From the NCBI GenBank assembly GCA_001790855.1, contig MGDH01000016.1:7182-71181 (forward strand): a stretch of DNA of 64,000 nt. Direction: 5' to 3'. Below are positions 54,906 through 63,085 of the stretch, in pieces. The notes beneath the pieces were generated by a model. That model saw nothing but the letters and a program-made list of their open reading frames with translations, had not been told where the DNA came from and did no database searches. Origin of the DNA: Candidatus Schekmanbacteria bacterium RIFCSPLOWO2_02_FULL_38_14. GTDB taxonomy: Bacteria; Schekmanbacteria; GWA2-38-11. The position numbers were made by a program, and so were the translations under genes. Within the stretch, counting starts at the first letter, position 1. Every line of letters starts with the position of its first letter.

Positions 54906-54952
54906 TGAGGTAATAAGAAATGGGAACCCATTTCTCACTTCCCATTACCTCA
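54906..54952. repeat. Nested hairpin in the gap between E1-beta and the GMD-like gene
   Basis: An outer stem TGAGGTAAT (54906-54914) / ATTACCTCA (54944-54952) encloses a nine-base inner stem AGAAATGGG (54916-54924) / CCCATTTCT (54927-54935). It fills half of the 106-base gap. It has no U-run on either side, so it is not a standard terminator. It may attenuate or process the transcript between the E1 pair and the genes downstream of it. Confidence 0.6.
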
Positions 54953-54980
54953 TTTCAATATAGCCTATATGGAGCATTTT

Positions 54981-56039
54981 TTAAAAAGGACCGGTAAATG
55001 ATCTGTCCGGAACATCCAGAGGGGTATCATGAAAAATTCCGAGTTCTTCTTCACTCCGCAAGGGAAGTCCAAACATCTTTCCGGCTGCATTGACAATATC
55101 AACAGATTTAGGATAATAATGATTTGCCAGTGCCCAACTTGTTGGAGTTGGAACGTCCGGAAATGTCACACGGGAAGGAGCAGATTTCAGATAGCTATGC
55201 GCCTTTTCACATACAAATGCTATTATTTCGGCAGAAACACCAAAGCTGCGCCATGCACCATCTACTACCAAAAGATGGCCAGTTCTCCTAACAGAGTCTA
55301 AAATTAATTCTTCGTCCATGGGTTTAATCGTTCTCAAATCTATAACGTCGGAGTTGATTCCGCCTTTGGCAAGAATATCTGCTGCTTTTAATGCCTCTAA
55401 AGACATGTACGATGAAGCAACGATTGTTATTGAATTCCCTTCTCGCATTTTTTTTGCTTTGCCTATAGGAACGCGATACATCTCCTCTGGAACATGACCA
55501 AATATATTATGCAACCAGCGGTGTTCGAGATAAATAACCGGGTTATCATCTTCAATTGCTGCTATCAATAAACCTTTAGCATCATATGGCGTAGTCGGCA
55601 TCACAACCTTCAACCCGGGAATATGCGCAAAAATAGACTGCAGGCTCTGCGAGTGCTGTGGCCCCTGACCCCAACCCCTCCCAATAATCAAACGGATTAC
55701 CAAAGGTACTTTCATCTTTCCACCAAACATATAGTGCCATTTTGCTGCATTATTGATGATTTGATCCAATGATAAGAGCATAAAATCAATACGCTGGTGG
55801 GTAATAATTGGCCGCATCCCTACCAGAGATGAACCTATCGCAACCCCTGTCATTCCATTCTCTGCAACGGGCATATCCATTACCCTTTTACTGCCAAACT
55901 TTTTTTCAAGACCAATGGTGGTTCCAAATATTCCTTTGGGATCAGTAACACCAAGGCCCATAATATAGACAGAAGGGGCATTTTCCAGACACTGGCTTGT
56001 GGCCTCAAGAATTGCCTGTGCGTAATTAAGTTCCCGCAT
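54981..56039 (-). CDS. Dehydrogenase E1 component beta subunit (TPP-dependent)
   Basis: A 352-aa pyrimidine-domain subunit of the pyruvate/acetoin/2-oxoisovalerate dehydrogenase E1 family: MDMPVAENGMTGVAIGSSLV with the TPP-activating Glu, RIDFMLLSLDQIINNAAKW, and YLEHRWLHN. The start overlaps the stop of the alpha gene by one base. No E2 acyltransferase or E3 is present, so decarboxylation with transfer of the two-carbon unit to something other than lipoamide, such as a sugar, is plausible. Confidence 0.85.
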   Translation of the reverse strand: MRELNYAQAILEATSQCLENAPSVYIMGLGVTDPKGIFGTTIGLEKKFGSKRVMDMPVAENGMTGVAIGSSLVGMRPIITHQRIDFMLLSLDQIINNAAKWHYMFGGKMKVPLVIRLIIGRGWGQGPQHSQSLQSIFAHIPGLKVVMPTTPYDAKGLLIAAIEDDNPVIYLEHRWLHNIFGHVPEEMYRVPIGKAKKMREGNSITIVASSYMSLEALKAADILAKGGINSDVIDLRTIKPMDEELILDSVRRTGHLLVVDGAWRSFGVSAEIIAFVCEKAHSYLKSAPSRVTFPDVPTPTSWALANHYYPKSVDIVNAAGKMFGLPLRSEEELGIFHDTPLDVPDRSFTGPF

Positions 56040-57022
56040 TATCTTAATTCGTCCCCAGCATAAACATCAGAATAAATTTGATTAATCTCAGGGAAAGGGC
56101 TCTCCTTAGCAAAATTAATCGCCGCATCAATTTCCGATCTAATCTTTTGCCTGAACTCTTTAATCTGCTGCTGAAGAAGAATTCCCTCCTGAAGTAAACG
56201 CTTTTCAAAGTTTTCCACAGGGCATTTCTGGTACCATTCCATAAACTCTTCTTCCGACCGATAGCCCAAATTATTATCATAATTAGGTCCGCAGTGCTCG
56301 CGAAACCTATATGTATCAAACTCAATAAAGGAGGGCCCTAAACATTTGCGGGCATGTTCAATGGCTTTCCCAGCAATATGATCTACTACCTCTACATCAT
56401 TACCATCCCCCTTTTCACTGTATATACCAAATGCCCTTGCAATAGATAAATTATCACGTTCTTCTGGCTGACGAACTGAAAGCGGCGAATATACAGAATA
56501 AAAGTTGTTCTCACAAACAAAAACAACCGGCAATTTTTTCAAGGCAGCAAAGTTTAAACTCTCACAAAACACCCCTTCCTCTGTAGCGGCGTCTCCCAAA
56601 AAAACAACTGTAACTCTATTTTCTCCTTTCATAACTGTTCCAAAAGCAACTCCTACAGCAACCGGAATAATTCCTCCTACTATAGGGGTCGATCCCAAAT
56701 AATTTACTTCAAGATCTACAAGATGCATAGAACCTCCTTTGCCTTTTGTACAACCAGTGGCTTTGCCTAATATTTCCGCCATCATCGCTCTAAGACTGCC
56801 TCCTTTGGCAAGAAAGTGGCCATGACTCCTGTGGTTACTCATTACATAGTCTTCTTTTCTAAGATTTGCACAGACACCCGCGGCTATGGCTTCCTGGCCT
56901 GAGCAGAGATGGACTGGACAACGCATCTGTTGTTCAGGATATAACTCTACAATGGTTTCCTCCACCATGCGGATTTTTAACATATTATAATAAAGCTCTA
57001 ACTTTTTTTCTTTAATAATCAT
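56039..57022 (-). CDS. Dehydrogenase E1 component alpha subunit (TPP-dependent)
   Basis: A 327-aa E1-alpha: RMVEETIVELYPEQQMRCPV, SNHRSHGHFLAKGG with the active-site His pair, and the TPP site GDAATEEGVFCESLNFA followed by ENNFYSVYSP. HCGPNYDNNLGYRSEEE is the usual C-terminal Glu/Tyr region. It is coupled to the beta subunit gene. The third TPP system of the locus, of a different type from the split transketolases. Confidence 0.88.
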   Translation of the reverse strand: MIIKEKKLELYYNMLKIRMVEETIVELYPEQQMRCPVHLCSGQEAIAAGVCANLRKEDYVMSNHRSHGHFLAKGGSLRAMMAEILGKATGCTKGKGGSMHLVDLEVNYLGSTPIVGGIIPVAVGVAFGTVMKGENRVTVVFLGDAATEEGVFCESLNFAALKKLPVVFVCENNFYSVYSPLSVRQPEERDNLSIARAFGIYSEKGDGNDVEVVDHIAGKAIEHARKCLGPSFIEFDTYRFREHCGPNYDNNLGYRSEEEFMEWYQKCPVENFEKRLLQEGILLQQQIKEFRQKIRSEIDAAINFAKESPFPEINQIYSDVYAGDELR

Positions 57023-57031
57023 TTTTAAAAA

Positions 57032-58045
57032 TTATTTTAGGTTAATTGCCTGCATGGTTTTAATGTTGTAATATTTCTTATCCTCCATAGGATTAGGAAT
57101 CTTACCCGCATTAAATGCAGCACAGAGATCTCTTGCAGCCTGCTCAACTGTTCTCTTGGCTACAAATCCCAGCTCTCTTTTGATTTTTTCCGAAGAAACA
57201 TGATAAGAACGGTTGTCATCTGTAGGCGTTGTAACAACCTCTATCCTGTCATTATTCATCTCCCTGGAAACTACTTTCCGCACCACTTGTGCAATTTCTT
57301 TGATTTTCATGTTGTCATATCCTGCATTAAAAATTTTACCATCAATTTTATCATCCGGATACTCAAGCGTTTTTGCGTACAAGTCAGTCATGTCTCCGAT
57401 ATGAATATTAGGCCTTTTCTGCTCACCGCCAAAAACCATAATCCTGCCTTTATTCACTGCATGATTAGTAAGAATATTAACCGAAAGGTCCAAACGTAGC
57501 CTCGGTGAATATCCGCAAACCGTGGCAGGCCTCAGCACCAAAACAACAAAGCCTGGGGTACGTTGCTCCATTAGATAAGTCTCACATAATGCCTTATACT
57601 TTGAATAATCAGTCAGAGGTTCTAATGGCAAATCTTCAGTAACATTCTCCTCTTCTTTTATACCATAAACACTGGAACTTGAAGCATAAATGAATCTTTT
57701 CACTCCAACCTTTTTGGCGATATCAACCAAAGAGATAAAAGCATCATAATTAATGGACTTACCCAACTCTGGATTGAGTTCATAACTGGGATCATTGGAT
57801 ATACAGGCAAGATGGATAACTGCATCTACACCTTGAAGTTCCCGCCAAAGTAAACTATCATCTCTAATATCTCCCTTAATCTGTTTCAAATTGGGATTGT
57901 CTTTTACTGAATCTAAAACATCATCACCATAAATATATAAATCAATTACTTTAACACAATAGCCTTTGTTCAGCAGTTTTGGCACTAATACAGCACCAAC
58001 ATAACCTGCGCCACCTGTTACCAAAACTTTTTTTGAACTACTCAT
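57032..58045 (-). CDS. NAD-dependent epimerase/dehydratase (extended SDR)
   Basis: About 337 aa: VLVTGGAGYVGAVLVPKLL, SSSSVYG, and a regular YSKYK catalytic pair, then RPATVCGYSPRLRLDLSVN. I place the start at the ATG at 58045 because GGAGGAAAG stands six bases before it; the frame opens nine codons earlier. It is related to NDP-sugar epimerases that act after heptose or hexose activation. It sits between the E1 genes and the kinase-cytidylyltransferase fusion. Confidence 0.85.
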   Translation of the reverse strand: MSSSKKVLVTGGAGYVGAVLVPKLLNKGYCVKVIDLYIYGDDVLDSVKDNPNLKQIKGDIRDDSLLWRELQGVDAVIHLACISNDPSYELNPELGKSINYDAFISLVDIAKKVGVKRFIYASSSSVYGIKEEENVTEDLPLEPLTDYSKYKALCETYLMEQRTPGFVVLVLRPATVCGYSPRLRLDLSVNILTNHAVNKGRIMVFGGEQKRPNIHIGDMTDLYAKTLEYPDDKIDGKIFNAGYDNMKIKEIAQVVRKVVSREMNNDRIEVVTTPTDDNRSYHVSSEKIKRELGFVAKRTVEQAARDLCAAFNAGKIPNPMEDKKYYNIKTMQAINLK

Positions 58046-58072
58046 ATAAAACTTTCCTCCAAAGGGTTCCAA

Positions 58073-59605
58073 CTATTTTAATAGTGCATGGATAAACTCA
58101 AGGACTTCATATTTCTCAACTGGTTTTTTATTGCATACAATCTGAACTGCTAAAGCTCCTGCTGCATTTCCAATAAAGGAAACTAAATCCAAAGGTATAC
58201 CTTTGGCAATGCATGGAGCGGTATAAGCAAAGAACGCATCTCCGGCACCAACTGTATCAATTACCTTAGTTGAAAATACAGGCGTTCGATTTATCTCACC
58301 ATTGCTATTTACAGCTATTGAGCCGTGTTTACCTCTTGTTACCATAAAATAGTCGCTATCAATGGCTCGAGCAATGTTCTTAGCGACATCTTCAATATTG
58401 GCATATTTTTCCTGAGCTGTGAGCCTGACCTCGGTTTCATCCAGGCAGACATAGGTTGGCTTATAATATTTCGTAACCATATTGTAACCTGCATTTGCGG
58501 CATTTGTCTGGGTATTAACTGCAAATTTCTTTGCAAATTTTTCAATGACTTTGATTATTTTATTGGTAATAAAGCCATGGCCAAAATCTGATATCAAAAC
58601 TATATCATAGGAAGGTATTACAGTTTTTAAATACTTGATGACCTGTGACTCAAGGTCATCATTAATATAGCTATCACTTAAATAGTTAACTTCAAATAAT
58701 TTTTGATTAAAATACTGGTTAATATATCTCTTTTTAACAATAGTTGGGCCATCTACTCTGTAGAAAAAATTTGTCTTTATGTTAGGCTTAAGATTGGCCT
58801 TAATAAAATCTTCTCTTGAATCCTCTCTGCCAAGTAAAGAAACTAACAGCAAATCGTTACATAAGCCTCCAATATGATTTGCAATTGCAAAAGCACCCCC
58901 TGCAAAAACCTCGTGGTCCAAATATTTATTTACAACAAGATGTGCCTTTGCAGATTTACCAAGTGCATCACAGTAGTGATACTCATCAATAATTCCATCT
59001 CCTATGAGTAATACCTTCAATTTTTTAAGGGTGTTTATCTTTTTTACGATATGTGAGAAGCTATATTTGTTGGAAAACTTCTTTAAAAAGCTCTTTGTTT
59101 CTTCAGGGTATATATTTAAAAAATCCTTTATTATTGTGGTTGAACTGAATGAAAATCCATCAGTCTCATATATTCTGCTTTTCCCAAAGTATAATTCCTT
59201 TTGTTTATCAAATAGCTTCCCGTATATGTTACTATCCCGATCTTTGTATGCCGGGCCCTTTGCAAACACATCTGGTTTTATTCTTTTGACACATTCAAAA
59301 GGTATCTCATCATCAACTAAACAAGTATAATCTACCTGTTCTAATGAAGCAATATTTTCAATTCTCAGATTCTCAGGGAAAATAGGTCTTCCGGGTCCCC
59401 TTCGAACATCCTTGTCTTTTATAGCAGTGACTACAAGGATATCACCCTCTTTCTTAGCAGAATTAAGATGCTTTATAACTCCGGGGTGAATAAGGTCGAA
59501 AACCCCATGGCTTTGGACGACAACTTTTTCTGACTGCTTAAGTGTCTCAACCTTCTTAATAAGCTCATCAAGTAATAATATTTTATTTTTTATCGATTTT
59601 TTCAT
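58073..59605 (-). CDS. Cytidylyltransferase-like/PfkB kinase fusion (HldE-like, reversed domain order)
   Basis: A 510-aa two-domain protein. Residues about 28-165 are a nucleotidyltransferase-like domain, but the HxGH motif reads HPGV (residues 40-43 in GVFDLIHPGVIKHL), so the second His is lost. GFSFSSTTIIKDFL closes the domain. Residues about 190-505 are a PfkB sugar kinase with GGAFAIANHIGG and DTVGAGDAFFAY. In HldE the kinase comes first; here the order is reversed. The intact cytidylyltransferase at 59602, overlapping by four bases, may supply the lost activity. Confidence 0.82.
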   Translation of the reverse strand: MKKSIKNKILLLDELIKKVETLKQSEKVVVQSHGVFDLIHPGVIKHLNSAKKEGDILVVTAIKDKDVRRGPGRPIFPENLRIENIASLEQVDYTCLVDDEIPFECVKRIKPDVFAKGPAYKDRDSNIYGKLFDKQKELYFGKSRIYETDGFSFSSTTIIKDFLNIYPEETKSFLKKFSNKYSFSHIVKKINTLKKLKVLLIGDGIIDEYHYCDALGKSAKAHLVVNKYLDHEVFAGGAFAIANHIGGLCNDLLLVSLLGREDSREDFIKANLKPNIKTNFFYRVDGPTIVKKRYINQYFNQKLFEVNYLSDSYINDDLESQVIKYLKTVIPSYDIVLISDFGHGFITNKIIKVIEKFAKKFAVNTQTNAANAGYNMVTKYYKPTYVCLDETEVRLTAQEKYANIEDVAKNIARAIDSDYFMVTRGKHGSIAVNSNGEINRTPVFSTKVIDTVGAGDAFFAYTAPCIAKGIPLDLVSFIGNAAGALAVQIVCNKKPVEKYEVLEFIHALLK

Positions 59606-60108
59606 TTGGTATTTTCCATATCTTTATTAAGAAAATACTTTTTGAGCAATTCAGTAGAAGAAAAAACTATCTCATGGGTAAATCTTGTCTCTGCACCTAT
59701 CTCCTGTATAACCTTATATTCCCTTTGAATTTTACCAGTTTTGTCCTCCAGATTCTCAAATTCCTGTCCTTTAACATAAATATGTGGCCTTAAAAGTCTT
59801 AAGGTCTCTTCAGCAGTTGGCCATTTATTGATGGCCACATAATCAACACATTCTAAGGCTGCTATAGATTCAGCTCTTAATGTTTGATTAAAGACAGGTC
59901 TATCATGACCCTTATCAACATAAATATCACGTGTTACTGTTACAACAAGAATATTTCCCATTTTCTTGGCTGCTTGAAAATACTTAATATGACCCGGGTG
60001 CATAAGATCAAAACAACCATGACAGTGGACTATTTTATTTCCTTCAGACTTCAAAACCTGAATTTTTTTTGCCAATTCATTAATTTCAAGAATCTTATTT
60101 TCTTTCAT
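59602..60108 (-). CDS. RfaE2-like cytidylyltransferase-family nucleotidyltransferase
   Basis: A 168-aa protein with an intact HPGH at residues 37-40 (CHGCFDLMHPGHIKYF) and KGQEFENLED near 110. The closing IVFSSTELLKKYF takes the place of the usual SST motif. Such enzymes join a sugar or polyol phosphate with ADP or CDP; the HldE C-terminal domain is the nearest well-known relative. It overlaps both neighbours by four bases, so fusion, transferase and DHS-like gene form one unit. Confidence 0.83.
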   Translation of the reverse strand: MKENKILEINELAKKIQVLKSEGNKIVHCHGCFDLMHPGHIKYFQAAKKMGNILVVTVTRDIYVDKGHDRPVFNQTLRAESIAALECVDYVAINKWPTAEETLRLLRPHIYVKGQEFENLEDKTGKIQREYKVIQEIGAETRFTHEIVFSSTELLKKYFLNKDMENTK

Positions 60109-61127
60109 CTGACTTCAGAACTCTTTTCCTCTTCGTTTATCGCCATCCAAAGGTCAGGAATAGTATCTGCATGCTTACCCTTGATATAAAAACTACTACC
60201 ACCATCTATTGTTCTGACCAACATGGTTTTCCATGGCCTGAAATAATAATACTGATTATCCTTGTTAGGTTCTTTACTGTAATTTTCAGGAAGAGTATAA
60301 AGGTCACAAACAATTGTTGTAAAATGCTTGATGACTTTTCCCTGTTGATGAGCAACATTTCTTGCCATGCTGAGGGCTTTTAAAAAAACCTCAGGAGCCA
60401 TTATAGCACTACCAAAATTCATAACTACACCATCCTCGAGTTTTTGAACTATATATGCAAATTTCAAAAAATCATTATAAGAAAGGGCTCCAGTCGCTGC
60501 CCCATCACAATTTGGATGCTCATGAATTATATCATAACCTAAACCTACATGGACTGTAATAGGTATCTTTAATCTATATGCAGTTGCAAGCAAACTGATT
60601 TTTTTATAAGGAAAACTCCCTTTGTTTATAATCCTTCCTACTGCCTCACCCATTCCGATAGTTTTATCCTGTTCATATGCCTTATTAATTATATCATTTA
60701 ATTTTGCCGTTTCTTTCCATAAACCAAATTGCCCTTTTTTAATATACTTAGCAACACTCTCTGTTGTTGCACCAATAAGTGCAAATTCAAAATCATGTAT
60801 CATGCCAGAACCATTCATTGCTATACATGAAATATATTTTCTCTTCATTAAGTCAATTAAATAGTTCTGTACACCATCTCTAATAACATGACCACCCATC
60901 ATTAAAATAATAGAAGCATCTTTTTTCTTAGCATTAATGACCCGATTTGCAATCACTTTGAACCTTTTATATTTTTCTAAACTTTTATTGTAATTTAACT
61001 CCATTATTATTGAGGTAGTTAAGTTATGTTGCCTATCAGATAGAGGTTTTATATTAAGAAATGTTCTGTCAAAGAATAGAAATCTTACCATAAAATTCTC
61101 TTCATGGGAATCGATTATATGCATCAT
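60105..61127 (-). CDS. Deoxyhypusine-synthase-like protein
   Basis: A 340-aa protein. Conserved blocks: IILMMGGHVIRDGVQNYLI (near 73), IAMNGSGMIHDFEFALIGAT, GMGEAVGRIINKGSFPYKK, HPNCDGAATGALSYNDFL, NFGSAIMAPEVFLKALSMAR and YYYFRPWKTMLVRTIDGG. The layout, and the WK pair near the C-terminus, recall the NAD-binding deoxyhypusine synthase fold. Bacteria lack eIF5A, so another alkyl transfer or NAD-linked reaction is likely. The start may be later than 61127. I am fairly sure it is a real gene and only moderately sure of the fold. Confidence 0.55.
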   Translation of the reverse strand: MMHIIDSHEENFMVRFLFFDRTFLNIKPLSDRQHNLTTSIIMELNYNKSLEKYKRFKVIANRVINAKKKDASIILMMGGHVIRDGVQNYLIDLMKRKYISCIAMNGSGMIHDFEFALIGATTESVAKYIKKGQFGLWKETAKLNDIINKAYEQDKTIGMGEAVGRIINKGSFPYKKISLLATAYRLKIPITVHVGLGYDIIHEHPNCDGAATGALSYNDFLKFAYIVQKLEDGVVMNFGSAIMAPEVFLKALSMARNVAHQQGKVIKHFTTIVCDLYTLPENYSKEPNKDNQYYYFRPWKTMLVRTIDGGSSFYIKGKHADTIPDLWMAINEEEKSSEVR

Positions 61128-61139
61128 GCAATATCAGAA

Positions 61140-61415
61140 TCAATCCAATATTTCAGATACAATATTAGTAGCTATTCTTCCAATTGAAGGAGAAGCCGTC
61201 AGACCAGGAGATTCAATAGTGACTAAGTTTATAAGACCTCGTAATCCTTTTTTGCTTCATCGGAAATAACAAAATCCTTCGTTTCTTCGTCTTTCCCCTG
61301 TAGTTTAGGACGAGTTCCTGCCATATCAGTGATGAATGCATCTTCTTCAAGTCCAAGTATAATTATCAAACCCAACACCTAAAACATCAGCACCTATAGT
61401 TATAGTAGTATATAC
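61140..61415 (-). pseudogene. Remnant of an FAD-dependent oxidoreductase (L-2-hydroxyglutarate oxidase-like)
   Basis: The 341-base gap between 61128 and 61468 holds a decayed C-terminus. Reading the minus strand, one frame has GADVLGVGFDNYTW, a second has LEEDAFITDMAGTRPKLQGK and DFVISDEAKKDYEVL, and a third has GLINLVTIESPGLTASPSIG, ending at a stop at 61140-61142. Together these follow the consensus end of DAO/LhgO-type FAD oxidoreductases (GPDV ... D-M-A-G-x-R-P-K-L-Q-G ... D-F-V-I ... G-L-I-N-L-x-x-I-E-S-P-G-L-T-A-S). At least two frameshifts and the loss of the N-terminal FAD domain make it non-functional. Confidence 0.72.
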
Positions 61416-61468
61416 AAATTGACATTAAGCTCTACGATGTGCATATATATTGTCACCTATTTTATATT

Positions 61469-62296
61469 TCACCAGCATGTCCTCCCACCATCAATCACCA
61501 ATATACTGCCCGTCATATATGAAGAAGCATCTGAGAGAAGAAATAAAACTGCTGCTTTGTATTCATCAATATTTGCCATTCTTCCCATTGGAATGAGGTC
61601 TGTTACTCTCTTAACAAAATCCTCGGGCTGGTTGTTAAAAACTCCTGCGGGACATAGTGCATTAACTCTAATGCCTTTATCTGCCCAATAAGTAGCAAGA
61701 TATTTTGTGAGCCCAATCAACCCATGTTTTATTACTGAATAAGTTACTGGTTTAACCGGTTGCATATTATCAGCCAAGCCTTTTTTCTTATAAATCCTCT
61801 GGTCAGGCGCTATGATACCAAGGTCAGATGAGATGTTAAGAATAACCCCTTTCCCTCTTCGTGCCATTTCAGCACCAAAAACCTGACTGCAAATAAAAGC
61901 CCCCTTCAGTCCCACATCCAGTTCTTTGTCCCACATATCCTCTGGAAAATTTTCAAATCTGGACCAAGGTTTTTCATCTGGCTTATTTGTGACTTTTGGA
62001 TCAATGGCAGCATTGTTGATTAAAAAATCTATCCTTGAAAATCTTTTTAAAATCTCATCTCTCACAGACTCCACACTTTGCTTTGAAGTAATATCCATAT
62101 AGATGCCAATCGCTTCTTTTCTATACTTCAAAGATAATTCAGATGCGGTCTTTTCTGCCAATCTCTTATTGATGTCCGCGATAACAGGAATCCCGCCCGC
62201 TTCTATTACAGCCTCTGCATGTTTGCGCCCCAGCAAGCCCGCGCCACCGGTTATAATCCCGGTTTTATTCTCTAAGCTGAACTTCTCCAAAACCAT
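61469..62296 (-). CDS. Classical SDR oxidoreductase (4)
   Basis: A 275-aa short-chain dehydrogenase. The cofactor loop is TGGAGLLGRKHA, which differs from the usual GxxxGIG; NNAAIDP is at beta-4, catalytic Ser in NISSDLG and YSVIK as the catalytic pair. It starts at the ATG of TAATG, one base inside the upstream SDR stop. With the SDR and isomerase-like genes upstream it forms a small head unit of the array, perhaps building a ketose or polyol precursor. Confidence 0.84.
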   Translation of the reverse strand: MVLEKFSLENKTGIITGGAGLLGRKHAEAVIEAGGIPVIADINKRLAEKTASELSLKYRKEAIGIYMDITSKQSVESVRDEILKRFSRIDFLINNAAIDPKVTNKPDEKPWSRFENFPEDMWDKELDVGLKGAFICSQVFGAEMARRGKGVILNISSDLGIIAPDQRIYKKKGLADNMQPVKPVTYSVIKHGLIGLTKYLATYWADKGIRVNALCPAGVFNNQPEDFVKRVTDLIPMGRMANIDEYKAAVLFLLSDASSYMTGSILVIDGGRTCW

Positions 62297-63072
62297 TAAA
62301 AAATCCTTTTTATCTGTCCGCCATCAACCACAAAATTAGCCCCTGTAACAAAGGATGTCCTGTCAGAGGACAAAAAACATACTGCGTCCGAAATCTCCTC
62401 TGCCCTGCCAAGTCTCTGCAACGGCACAGACTCTTTAATATATTTTTCAACTACCTCTTTGTTCTCATTTAATTTTATATCCCACGTACCACCCTCAAAA
62501 TATATATTCCCCGGAGATACAGCATTCAATCTTATGCCCATAGAGGCAACCAAATTTGAGGTGTTTTTTACATAACTCAGCAAAGCAGACTTTGCAGAGG
62601 AATATTCAACCGGCGCAGGGATAGCCTCACAGCCTGCGATTGATGATATAAAAACAATATTTCCTGATTTTTGAGGAATCATTACCCTGATGGCTTCTCT
62701 TGAGAGTTTTACTGATGAAAAAAAGTTTATATCAAAACTCTTCATCCACAATTCATCCTCAACATCCCATCCAGATTTAAACCTCCCGGAACCTATGTTT
62801 GCCACTACTATATCAAGCCTGTTATGCTTATTTAATATATCATTCAAAAGATTTTCAATTGTATCTGTATTGGTCAAATCCCCGCTGAATTTATAAACCC
62901 TGCCGCCAAATTGGGACTTGAAATCATTGTAGGCAGAGTCAAGCATCTCTTTATTTCTTCCTGTTATATAGACTATAGCCCCTTCCTTTAACAACCCGCA
63001 GGCTATTGCCTTTCCAATCCCTCTGCTTGAGCCGCTTACCAGCGATACTTTATTTTTAAGACCTAAGTCCAC
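62296..63072 (-). CDS. Classical SDR oxidoreductase (5)
   Basis: About 258 aa: SGSSRGIGKAIA cofactor loop, ANIGSG, catalytic Ser in FISSIAG and YSSAK as the catalytic pair; it ends VVDGGQIKRIF. I choose the GTG at 63072 because AAGGAAG lies eight bases upstream and VDLGLKNKVSLV fits SDR N-termini; the ATG at 63105 would overlap the upstream gene by 20 bases. Substrate unknown. Confidence 0.84.
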   Translation of the reverse strand: MDLGLKNKVSLVSGSSRGIGKAIACGLLKEGAIVYITGRNKEMLDSAYNDFKSQFGGRVYKFSGDLTNTDTIENLLNDILNKHNRLDIVVANIGSGRFKSGWDVEDELWMKSFDINFFSSVKLSREAIRVMIPQKSGNIVFISSIAGCEAIPAPVEYSSAKSALLSYVKNTSNLVASMGIRLNAVSPGNIYFEGGTWDIKLNENKEVVEKYIKESVPLQRLGRAEEISDAVCFLSSDRTSFVTGANFVVDGGQIKRIF

Positions 63073-63085
63073 TCTGCCATCTTCC

